A DNA stretch of 7,566 nt from Alphaproteobacteria bacterium. Lineage in GTDB: Bacteria; Pseudomonadota; Alphaproteobacteria; Rhodobacterales; Rhodobacteraceae. The position numbers were made by a program, and so were the translations under genes. The notes beneath the pieces were generated by a model that did no database searches, had not been told where the DNA came from, and worked only from the letters and a program-made list of their open reading frames with translations. Where the stretch lies: assembly GCA_030428025.1 (NCBI GenBank), contig JAUIBJ010000147.1, positions 1-7,566 of the forward strand, read 5' to 3'. Shown here piece by piece: positions 1 through 5,780 of this stretch (the first letter of the stretch is position 1; every line of letters begins with the position of its first letter).

Positions 1-1079
1 GTGGACGCCCCGTGCATCCGGTACAGCGGCCCGGGCATCGGCGCGCGCAGATAGGCGCCGTAATCCTCCAGATTGTCGAAGCGCAGCGCGGTCACGCGCC
101 CGTCCGCCTCGACCGCCGCCTCCAGCGTGGTCAGGCGGTTGGGGCAGGAATTGGCCGATTGCAGATGTTCCAGCCGGTCCTCGACCCATGCAACGGGACG
201 CCCGCATTCGCGCGCGGCAATCGCCATGAGAACGATGTAGGGAAAGACCGACAGCTTGATGCCGAAACTGCCGCCGCTGTCGGCGGGCACGCGCAGACGC
301 AGTTTCGCCCCCGGCACCCGCAGCGACTTGGCCATCACCGGGTGCACGCTGTAGGGCCCCTGGAAATTCGCCAGCACGTCGAAGCTGTCGTCGCCCCGGT
401 CGAATTGCGCCACCACCACGAAACATTCCATCGGCGTATAGCTGCTACGCGGGAATTCCACATCGACGGAAACGGTATGCGGTGCCGTCGCGAAGGCCGC
501 ATCCGGGTCGCCATAGGTGAAGGCGCGCTCGGAGACGACGTTGGTCTCCGCCTCCGCGTGCAGCACCGGGGCCTCGGGCTTGGCGGCCTCGCCCGGGTCG
601 GTCACGACCGGCAGCGGCTCGTAGTCGACATGCACCAGATCGGCGGCGTCCTCGGCAATGTAACGGTCGTCGGCCACCACCAGCGCGACCGGCTCGCCGG
701 AATAGCGCACGCGCTCGACGGCCAGCGCCCATTGCCGGATCGGCGGCGCCTTCAGCACCGTCAGGAACGGGTCGGAGATGTCGCGGATTTCCTCGCCGGT
801 CAGCACCATATGCACGCCCGGCAGGTCCAGCGCCTTTGCCTTGTCGATCCCCTTGATGACGGCGTGGGCCACCGGCGCCCGCACGATCGCCGCATGCAGG
901 GTTCCGGCGGGGGTGGCCAGATCGTCGGCATAGCGGCCCGCCCCCATCAGAAGCGCGGCATCCTCCTTGCGCTCCATCGGACGGCCCAGATAACCGCCCG
1001 TCCCTCGCGCGGTCTCGTCGGGGGCTCTTGCGGCCCTCTGCGCGTCTTGAAGCTCTGCCGAGGATGCCTGTTCGCTCAA
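1..1079 (-). CDS. Molybdopterin-binding large subunit, CoxL/xanthine dehydrogenase family (partial, N-terminal part)
   Basis: This is the N-terminal ~360 residues of a large subunit of the CO dehydrogenase/xanthine dehydrogenase family, which carries the Mo-cytosine-dinucleotide site and hydroxylates its substrate with water as the oxygen source. The reverse-strand translation shows the entry motif TGYLGRPMERKED (residues 27-39), GAGRYADDL (46-54), the hammerhead-domain motif RYSGEPVALVV (125-135), TPMECF (around E218), NFQGPY with Q240 where the family keeps a Mo-proximal glutamine, and GGSFGIK (269-275) at the usual GGGFGxK site. The frame runs off the left edge, so the catalytic loop that separates CO oxidisers (AYxCSFR) from other members cannot be read. 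No ATG precedes the conserved start. The nearest in-frame start is TTG at 1079, giving an N-terminus MSEQASS, with a poor ribosome site. The ATG at 977 would remove the conserved TGYLGRP. It is transcribed away from the acetyltransferase gene. The family is certain, the substrate unknown. Confidence 0.9.
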   Translation of the reverse strand, partial: MSEQASSAELQDAQRAARAPDETARGTGGYLGRPMERKEDAALLMGAGRYADDLATPAGTLHAAIVRAPVAHAVIKGIDKAKALDLPGVHMVLTGEEIRDISDPFLTVLKAPPIRQWALAVERVRYSGEPVALVVADDRYIAEDAADLVHVDYEPLPVVTDPGEAAKPEAPVLHAEAETNVVSERAFTYGDPDAAFATAPHTVSVDVEFPRSSYTPMECFVVVAQFDRGDDSFDVLANFQGPYSVHPVMAKSLRVPGAKLRLRVPADSGGSFGIKLSVFPYIVLMAIAARECGRPVAWVEDRLEHLQSANSCPNRLTTLEAAVEADGRVTALRFDNLEDYGAYLRAPMPGPLYRMHGAS

Positions 1080-1294
1080 ACCCGAATCCCGTGTTGATGC
1101 CGCATGGACCGGGGATGGCGCCGGCCCAAAGGGCCAGCGCTCCCCCTTCGCGCCGGACGGTAGCAGCCGGGCCGGAGGGGGTAAAGTTATAATTCGTAAT
1201 TTCCTACCAAAATTCGTTTTGGATTTTCCACCCACCGGCGTTAGACTGCATACTACAGATTGCGGTTGATGCCCGAGCCTTGACTCGCGCGAGA
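1080..1294. promoter_or_regulatory. Divergent intergenic region with candidate promoters and operator
   Basis: These 215 bases separate two divergently transcribed genes. The half nearer the hydroxylase gene is GC-rich; from about 1181 to 1260 it is AT-rich. On the plus strand a weak sigma70-like pair is TTTCCA (1225-1230) and CATACT (1249-1254) with an 18-base spacer, pointing to the acetyltransferase. On the minus strand a TATAAC-like -10 around 1187-1193 could serve the hydroxylase, but its -35 is poor. The same site reads TATAAT on the plus strand (1188-1193), also without a -35. The dyad at 1207-1222 lies between the candidate promoters. These promoter calls are by eye only. Confidence 0.5.
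1207..1222. repeat. Inverted repeat CCAAAA-TTCG-TTTTGG, candidate operator
   Basis: A perfect 6-base inverted repeat with a 4-base TTCG centre sits in the middle of the divergent intergenic region. The heptamer AATTCGT within it (1211-1217) also occurs at 1191-1197, exactly 20 bases upstream and so on about the same helix face. This arrangement suits a dimeric repressor acting on both divergent promoters. The regulator encoded at 1842-2288 is the natural candidate, but nothing in the sequence proves binding. Confidence 0.4.
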
Positions 1295-1786
1295 ATGGAG
1301 CCGTCATTGACAAATACGAAACTCGATATAGCCGCTGCCGATCACGACAACCCGGACTTCGTGATCGATCTGGCGGCCTGGGACGACCTTGAAAGCATCG
1401 TGCAGATCGACAGCTATGCCTCGGGCAAGCACAAGCCGGAGTTCTGGCGCGACTGCTATGACCGCCAGGCCAACGACCCGAATTTCCGGTTCCTCGTGGC
1501 GAAATCGGGCGGCGAGGTCGCCGGCTTCGCCATCGGCACGATCAAGACATGGGAATTCGGCGCTCCCACCTGCGGCTGGGTCGAGACCCTTCTGGTGGCG
1601 CCCGGGTTTCGCGAACGCGGCATCGGCACGCGGCTTTTCGATGCCGTTCTCGCCCATTTCCAGGCCCACGGCATTCGCACCGTACGCACGATCTTGAACA
1701 TTGACGAACACGCGTTGATGTCGTTCTTTCGCACGCAGGGCATGTCCGCAGGTCCCTTTATCGAACTGGAAATGCAATCGGAGTGA
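1295..1786 (+). CDS. GNAT-family N-acetyltransferase, possibly BadL-like
   Basis: A protein of about 163 residues with the GNAT fold, which transfers acetyl from acetyl-CoA to an amine. Motif A is clear: VETLLVAPGFRERGIGT (96-112) contains the R-x-x-G-x-G acetyl-CoA pyrophosphate loop at R106-G109-G111. A motif-B-like stretch, NIDEHALMSFFRTQGM, follows near the C-terminus. Length is normal for a single-domain member. The start is uncertain. ATG at 1295 is used here, but TTG at 1307 has a better ribosome site (GGAG at 1297-1300, spacing 6), and TTG at 1280 is also in frame. The gene lies 55 bases upstream of an Rrf2 regulator in the same direction, so the two are probably co-transcribed. A GNAT next to an Rrf2 gene, beside aromatic uptake and CoA-ligase genes, recalls R. 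palustris BadL, which acetylates aminobenzoates. The substrate here is inferred from context only. Confidence 0.85.
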   Translation: MEPSLTNTKLDIAAADHDNPDFVIDLAAWDDLESIVQIDSYASGKHKPEFWRDCYDRQANDPNFRFLVAKSGGEVAGFAIGTIKTWEFGAPTCGWVETLLVAPGFRERGIGTRLFDAVLAHFQAHGIRTVRTILNIDEHALMSFFRTQGMSAGPFIELEMQSE

Positions 1787-1790
1787 CATT

Positions 1791-1808
1791 CCGGGATGAT
1801 CTTCCCGG
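1791..1808 (+). other. Short hairpin between GNAT and Rrf2 genes
   Basis: CCGGGA (1791-1796) and TCCCGG (1803-1808) form a 6-base stem with a 6-base loop just after the acetyltransferase stop codon. No T-run follows, so it is not a convincing terminator. It may only stabilise or process a joint transcript. Confidence 0.3.
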
Positions 1809-1841
1809 CCTGCGCGTGTGACGCAGAGAGGAAGGGGCGCA

Positions 1842-2288
1842 ATGAAACTTCAGCAGGCGACACGCTATTCGATCCTCGCCACCCTGCATATGGCATCGCG
1901 CCCCAACGAGCAGATACCTGCCAGCGAACTGGCCGAGATCTACGGTGTCTCCCAGCATCATCTTGCCAAGGTCCTGCGCACGCTGTCGCGCGCGCGCATC
2001 GTCGAATCGACGCGCGGTGCGGGCGGCGGCTGCAGCTTCATCGGCGACGCGCGAAAGATCACGCTCTACGACATCATCCGGCTGTTCGAGGACGACTGGC
2101 TGACGCCGCCCAACAGCGTGGAGGAGGCGCCGACGGATGTTTCTGCCGAACTTCTGCGGGTGCTGGGCGAGGTCGACCGGATCACCGCCGCGACACTCCA
2201 GTCGGTGACGCTTCAGACCATCATCAACAATGCCGAGCGCGCAGCGCGCCGCCGCCGGCAGAACCAGACCAGCCTCGGCGAAAGCTAG
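1842..2288 (+). CDS. Rrf2-family transcriptional regulator, BadM-like candidate
   Basis: A 148-residue DNA-binding protein of the Rrf2 family. It begins with the typical MKLQQATRYSILATLHMA, followed by a winged helix-turn-helix (about 25-60: IPASELAEIYGVSQHHLAKVLRTL) and the wing signature STRGAGGGCSF (56-66), then ITLYDIIRLFED (73-84). Iron-sulfur members such as IscR and NsrR carry three cysteines around residues 90-110. This protein has only one cysteine, C64 in the wing, so it is unlikely to bind a classical cluster and more likely senses a small molecule. ATG at 1842 is chosen because AGAGGAAG (1827-1834) sits 7 bases upstream. An in-frame GTG at 1818 would add eight residues without a better site. 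The neighbours suggest control of the importer and ligase genes, or of the divergent hydroxylase. It may respond to an acetylated or CoA-activated aromatic. The family call is firm, the ligand is inferred. Confidence 0.9.
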   Translation: MKLQQATRYSILATLHMASRPNEQIPASELAEIYGVSQHHLAKVLRTLSRARIVESTRGAGGGCSFIGDARKITLYDIIRLFEDDWLTPPNSVEEAPTDVSAELLRVLGEVDRITAATLQSVTLQTIINNAERAARRRRQNQTSLGES

Positions 2289-2435
2289 TCGAAGCCCCCG
2301 CAACCCGGCCCCGGGGACGGTTTGGCGCACGCCTTGCCCGAATCCTCTTCCTTCGCGAAATTTTCGGAATAAAAATCGTCAATTAGGAGAATCTCGCAAA
2401 AGATTTCTTGACGGCAAACGCAAAGAATTGTGTAG

Positions 2436-2441
2436 TATAAT
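2436..2441 (+). promoter_or_regulatory. Candidate -10 element TATAAT
   Basis: An exact consensus -10 hexamer about 90 bases before the binding-protein start codon. It predicts a transcript start near 2448. At 16-18 base spacing the -35 position is poor, so strength would depend on a regulator. The last base overlaps the left arm of the inverted repeat at 2441-2450, so a protein bound there would block polymerase. Confidence 0.45.
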
Positions 2442-2516
2442 TGCGCATTTTAATACCTATTTGCCGCTTGTGCGCTTTCAAGCGTACGCGAAGCTTCGAA
2501 CGAGCCAAATGCGCAA
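2441..2516. repeat. Perfect 10-base inverted repeat enclosing a palindrome cluster
   Basis: TTGCGCATTT (2441-2450) is the exact reverse complement of AAATGCGCAA (2507-2516); each arm contains the self-complementary TGCGCA. The left arm touches the -10 box and the right arm ends one base before the GGGAGGA ribosome site. Between them lie CGCTT-TC-AAGCG (2473-2484), GCGTACGC (2482-2489) and CGAAGCTTCG (2489-2498). The two arms could be a pair of operators about 66 bases apart, or the set could fold as RNA if transcription starts upstream of 2441. Confidence 0.55.
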
Positions 2517-2529
2517 CGGGAGGAATGCA

Positions 2530-3738
2530 ATGAAACAAACGAACAAGTTCACCAGTCTTGTCGCAGGGGTGGGGCTGTTCGCAGCCGCCAGCACCCCGGC
2601 CTTCGCGCAGGACACTGTAAAGGTCGGCCTGCTGACCGACTTCAGCGGCGTCTTCGCCCAGCTTGCCAAGGATGTCGAGGACGCCTGGATGCTGGCTTAT
2701 GACGAGCGAGACGGCATGGTCGCCGGCCACAAGATCGAAATCATCAAGGAAGATTCCGAAAACTCGCCGCAGGTCGGCGTTCAGAAGGCCAACAAGCTCA
2801 TCAAGTCCGACGATGTCGCCATCTTCGGCGGCGTGATTTCCTCCGGGGTCGGCATCGCGCTGGCCGGCGTGGCGGACAAGGAAAAGGTGCCCTTCGTGGC
2901 CGGTTTCGCCATTGCCGATCCGCTGACCGGCAAGTTCTGCAGCCCCTATGTGGCGCGCACCTCGTTCTCGGCCAACGCGCTGCAGGCCGGCACCGGCGCC
3001 TACTGGGCCAACAAGGGCATCAAGACGGCCGTCTTCATGGGGCCGGATTACGCAGCGGGCCAGGCCATGCTGGCCGGCTTCAAGAACGGGTTCGAGGCCG
3101 CCGGAGGCGAGGTGGTGCTGGAAGAGTTGACCCCCTTCGGCAAGACCAAGGACTGGGGGCCGTCGCTGCTCAAGGCGCAGCAGACCGGCGCCGACATGAT
3201 CTATACCTTCTATGCCGGATCGGAAGCGGTGCAGGTGGTCAAGCAGCACGCGGCCTTCGGCATGCAGGAATCCATGCCGCTTCGCGGCGCGATGTGGATC
3301 TATGACGAGGCGCTGTGGGATGCCATGGGCGGCGTCCAGATGAATGCCATCCACGTGACCAACTACACCAACGCACTTGACACCGAGGCGTCGGAGCGGT
3401 TCGAAAAGGCGTTCATGGACAAATACGGCCGGCTGCCGGTGGCCTCCAACGCCATGGGCTACACCAACGCGGTGGCGATCTTCGACGCGCTCGAGGACGC
3501 GATCGAGGCCAATGGCGGCGAACTGCCCGAAGACGGCGCGGCGATCATCGATGCGCTTTCGGCGCTCAAGCTCGACAACGACCCGCGCGGTCCGGTCCAC
3601 TTCAACGACGACCACAACGCCATGCAGGAAGAACTCTACATGGTCCAGATCGTCGAGGGCGAGGATGGCAAGCCGACGCACAAGCTGATCGACACGCTGC
3701 CCTACGGGGAAGACCTTCCCGGCTGCGAGATGCAGTGA
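2530..3738 (+). CDS. HAAT-type ABC transporter periplasmic substrate-binding protein, probable aromatic carboxylate importer
   Basis: A 402-residue periplasmic protein of the LivK/Peripla_BP_6 family that captures the solute and delivers it to the permeases. The N-terminus is a signal peptide: basic MKQTNK, a hydrophobic core, and an AFA site with cleavage expected after A26. The mature protein opens with VKVGLLTDFSGVFAQL, the first strand and binding loop of the family. Near the C-terminus DPRGPVHFNDDHNAMQEELY resembles binding proteins of aromatic and amide transporters more than true leucine binders. The mature chain has only two cysteines, C137 (KFCSPY) and C399 (PGCEMQ), which could form a disulfide. 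ATG 2530 is chosen for its strong GGGAGGA at 5-base spacing. An in-frame ATG at 2509 lacks such a site and would disrupt the signal peptide. It is the first gene of the importer set, followed by a hairpin that may set its expression above that of the permeases. Confidence 0.92.
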   Translation: MKQTNKFTSLVAGVGLFAAASTPAFAQDTVKVGLLTDFSGVFAQLAKDVEDAWMLAYDERDGMVAGHKIEIIKEDSENSPQVGVQKANKLIKSDDVAIFGGVISSGVGIALAGVADKEKVPFVAGFAIADPLTGKFCSPYVARTSFSANALQAGTGAYWANKGIKTAVFMGPDYAAGQAMLAGFKNGFEAAGGEVVLEELTPFGKTKDWGPSLLKAQQTGADMIYTFYAGSEAVQVVKQHAAFGMQESMPLRGAMWIYDEALWDAMGGVQMNAIHVTNYTNALDTEASERFEKAFMDKYGRLPVASNAMGYTNAVAIFDALEDAIEANGGELPEDGAAIIDALSALKLDNDPRGPVHFNDDHNAMQEELYMVQIVEGEDGKPTHKLIDTLPYGEDLPGCEMQ

Positions 3739-3752
3739 CACACATGTGACAG

Positions 3753-3784
3753 GATCGGCGGGGTCCCGCAGGGCCCCGCCGATC
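3753..3784 (+). terminator. Strong GC hairpin between binding-protein and permease genes, attenuator-like
   Basis: GATCGGCGGGG (3753-3763) pairs perfectly with CCCCGCCGATC (3774-3784), an 11-base stem; the inner CCC-GCA-GGG can extend it with one bulged T. Only a weak pyrimidine tract (CTTTCT, 3789-3794) follows, so termination would be partial. It lies 15 bases after the binding-protein stop codon. Such structures often protect the upstream message from 3' decay and reduce read-through, so that more binding protein than permease is made. Confidence 0.65.
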
Positions 3785-3830
3785 TGGCCTTTCTGAACGG
3801 CGTCACACTAAACCAGGCTCGGGCGGATTC

Positions 3831-4718
3831 ATGACATTCTTTCTCTTCAACCTTCTGAACGGCCTTCAGCTGTCGATGCTTATCTTCCTGATGGCGGTCG
3901 GCCTGACGGTCATCTTCGGATTGATGGACATCCTCAATCTCGCCCACGGGGCCTTCTATATGGTCGGAGCCTATTTCGGGTATGTGGTCTTCCAGACGAC
4001 CGAAAGCTTCTGGATATCCCTTCTGATCGGGCCGCTGCTGTCGCTGGCCCTGGGATTCCTGCTGCAATACTACGTGCTGCAGCCGTTGATCGACCGCGGC
4101 CGCACCGCGCATCTGGACATGGCGCTGCTGACCTTCGGGTTGCTGTTCTTCACCATCGGCCTTGTCGACCTGATCTTCTTCGAAACGCTTGGCCTGACCT
4201 TCATGAGCATCGACAAGCCGGCGGGCCTCGGCAGCTACATCGACATCGGCATCATGTATCCCACATACCGGCTTTTCGTCATCGCGCTCGGTCTGATCGT
4301 GGCACTGGCGGTCTGGCTGCTGCTGGATCGCACGGTGATCGGCGCCGTGGTCCGCGCCGGCGTGGACGACCGCGAGATGGTGCGTGCCATGGGGGTGAAT
4401 ATCTATCTGGTCTTCGCCTGCGTTTTCGGGCTGGGCTGCTGGCTGGCGGGGCTCGCCGGGGTGGTCGCGGGCGCAGGCCTGTCGATCGACATCAACATGG
4501 GCGTGCAGATCCTTATTCCCACGCTGGTCGTGGTGGTGCTCGGCGGGCTGGGCTCGGTCAAGGGGTGTTTCTTCGGCGCGCTCATCGTGGGCATGACGGA
4601 AACCCTGTCGCAGGCCTATGTGCCGGCGCTGGCGCTCTTCGCCACCTATCTTCTCCTGGCGGCGATGCTGATCTTCCGTCCCCAGGGCTTCTTCGGCCGC
4701 GCGCCGAAAACCGTCTGA
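3831..4718 (+). CDS. livH: HAAT ABC transporter permease, LivH type
   Basis: A 295-residue integral inner-membrane protein forming half of the translocation channel of the importer. By eye it has about eight hydrophobic segments. It carries the LivH signature GLMDILNLAHGAFYMVGAY (30-48), the cytoplasmic coupling loop RAGVDDREMVRAMGVN (175-190) that contacts the ATPases, and GGLGSVKG (238-245) before the last helices. Length is typical. The start ATG at 3831 has a modest GGCGGA site 5 bases upstream, which with the hairpin before it suggests lower output than the binding protein. The LivM-type partner follows after a 15-base gap. The fold and family are certain. The solute is inferred from the adjoining CoA ligase and may be an aromatic carboxylate rather than leucine, so the symbol denotes subunit type only. 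Confidence 0.9.
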   Translation: MTFFLFNLLNGLQLSMLIFLMAVGLTVIFGLMDILNLAHGAFYMVGAYFGYVVFQTTESFWISLLIGPLLSLALGFLLQYYVLQPLIDRGRTAHLDMALLTFGLLFFTIGLVDLIFFETLGLTFMSIDKPAGLGSYIDIGIMYPTYRLFVIALGLIVALAVWLLLDRTVIGAVVRAGVDDREMVRAMGVNIYLVFACVFGLGCWLAGLAGVVAGAGLSIDINMGVQILIPTLVVVVLGGLGSVKGCFFGALIVGMTETLSQAYVPALALFATYLLLAAMLIFRPQGFFGRAPKTV

Positions 4719-4733
4719 GGGAGGCGTCGCAGC

Positions 4734-5780
4734 ATGGAGCAGCCGCAGAGTGATAGCTACCAGGGGCAGTCGGGCGGCGACGTGTCCAGCCACGACCCGA
4801 TGGAGCCGCAGGCCGCGCGCGAGCACAAGACCTTCCTCTTGACGTCACTGGCGGGGCTTCTGTTCCTGATTGCCATTCCCTTCCTCGTCGGTGAGTACTA
4901 CGTATCGCTGGCCAGCGAGATCCTTATCTTTGCCATCCTCACCTCGGGGGTGAACCTGCTTCTGGGCTATACAGGGCTGGTGTCGCTGGGCCACGCGGCC
5001 TTCATGGGCGTCGGTGCCTATGCCACGGCCATTGGCAGCTCGCTTCTGGGCTATCCGGTGTGGTTCGTGATGCTGGCCTCGATCACCGTCAGCCTGGTAA
5101 TCGCCTACGGCATCGGCCTGCTGAGCGTGCGCACCAAGGGCGTTCAGTTCCTGCTGATTACGCTGGCCTTCGGGCAGATGTTCCACGCCATCGCCGAAAA
5201 GACCCGCTATACCGGCGGCGACGACGGAATGACCAACATCCCGCGCATCGACCTGTCTCTGATCGGGCTCGACGCCGATCACGACCGGGTGTTCTATTTC
5301 TTCGTGCTGGTCTGCTTCGTTATCGCGCTGGCGTTGCTGCGCCTCGTCGTGGACAGCCCCTTCGGCCGGGTTTTGGTGGGCATTCGCGAGAACGAGAAAC
5401 GGATGCTGGCGCTCGGCTATTCGACCTTCCCATATAAGGCCCTCGCCTTCGGGATCTCCGGCATGCTCGCGGGCCTCGCCGGCAGCCTGTGGGTACAGCA
5501 CAGCTTTTTCGTCAACCCGCATATCATGACCTGGCAGATGTCGGGCGAGGCGCTGCTGATGGTGATCATCGGCGGATCGAAGGCCTTCTTCGGGCCCCTG
5601 CTGGGCGCCGCCTTCTACGTTCTCGCCAAGGATTTCCTGTCGGACATCACCGAAGCCTACCTGATGTTCTTCGGCCTGCTCTTCGTGCTCGTCGTCGCCT
5701 TCTTCCATGGCGGCATCGCCGGCTTCATCGCACGGATATTCAACAGGACCGGCGGCCCGGCCGGGAAGGACGACCAATGA
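4734..5780 (+). CDS. livM: HAAT ABC transporter permease, LivM type
   Basis: A 348-residue inner-membrane permease, the second half of the channel. It has the LivM signature GYTGLVSLGHAAFMGVGAY (78-96), the coupling region SPFGRVLVGIRENEKRMLAL (208-227), and the late motif MVIIGGSKAFFGPLLGAAF, where many family members have GG-x-G-x-x-x-GP. About 32 hydrophilic residues precede the first membrane segment, a longer soluble N-terminus than in many LivM proteins. ATG 4734 is supported by GGGAGG (4719-4724), 9 bases upstream and directly after the livH stop. An ATG at 4800 (residue 23) is an alternative that would shorten this tail but lacks an obvious site. The stop codon overlaps the livG start as ATGA, so the two are translationally coupled. 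Subunit identity is firm; the transported solute is inferred. Confidence 0.9.
   Translation: MEQPQSDSYQGQSGGDVSSHDPMEPQAAREHKTFLLTSLAGLLFLIAIPFLVGEYYVSLASEILIFAILTSGVNLLLGYTGLVSLGHAAFMGVGAYATAIGSSLLGYPVWFVMLASITVSLVIAYGIGLLSVRTKGVQFLLITLAFGQMFHAIAEKTRYTGGDDGMTNIPRIDLSLIGLDADHDRVFYFFVLVCFVIALALLRLVVDSPFGRVLVGIRENEKRMLALGYSTFPYKALAFGISGMLAGLAGSLWVQHSFFVNPHIMTWQMSGEALLMVIIGGSKAFFGPLLGAAFYVLAKDFLSDITEAYLMFFGLLFVLVVAFFHGGIAGFIARIFNRTGGPAGKDDQ

Larger units (their letters stand above)
2289..2529 (+). promoter_or_regulatory. Leader and promoter region of the importer operon
   Basis: A 241-base gene-free stretch whose AT content rises sharply after about 2340, unlike the coding regions around it. 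A perfect TATAAT (2436-2441) is the best -10. The only good -35, TTGACG (2408-2413), is 22 bases away, too far for unaided sigma70. This would fit an activator-dependent or otherwise atypical promoter. Also present are the short dyad CGAAA-T-TTTCG (2356-2366), the 10-base inverted repeat at 2441-2516 and a dense palindrome cluster at 2473-2500. A strong ribosome site, GGGAGGA (2518-2524), lies 5 bases before the ATG at 2530. Transcription of the importer genes probably starts here, independently of the regulator gene. Confidence 0.6.

Noticed and set aside
12..1097. Long plus-strand open frame of 361 codons across the left part.
   Set aside because: It is antisense to the molybdenum hydroxylase gene. 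Its translation is rich in H, R and Q without any family motif, as expected from a GC-rich shadow frame.
1842..2288. Assignment of the regulator as IscR, NsrR or RirA.
   Set aside because: Those proteins need a cysteine triad near residues 90-110, which is absent here.
2525..2532. ATG at 2525 overlapping the binding-protein start region, encoding only Met-Gln before a stop.
   Set aside because: It lies 1 base after the ribosome site, too close for initiation, and a two-codon frame gives no support for a leader peptide.
2383..3741. 452-codon minus-strand open frame opposite the binding-protein gene.
   Set aside because: The plus-strand frame has a signal peptide, a strong ribosome site and family motifs; the minus frame has none and is a codon-bias artefact.
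3735..3751. Direct repeat GTGACA (3735-3740 and 3746-3751) and CACATGTG palindrome after the binding-protein stop.
   Set aside because: Very short and overlapping the stop codon; no promoter or partner site nearby makes regulation likely.
3702..5777. Two long minus-strand frames (3702-4826 and 4845-5777) opposite the permease genes.
   Set aside because: Their translations are hydrophilic mirror images of membrane-segment codons and resemble no known protein.
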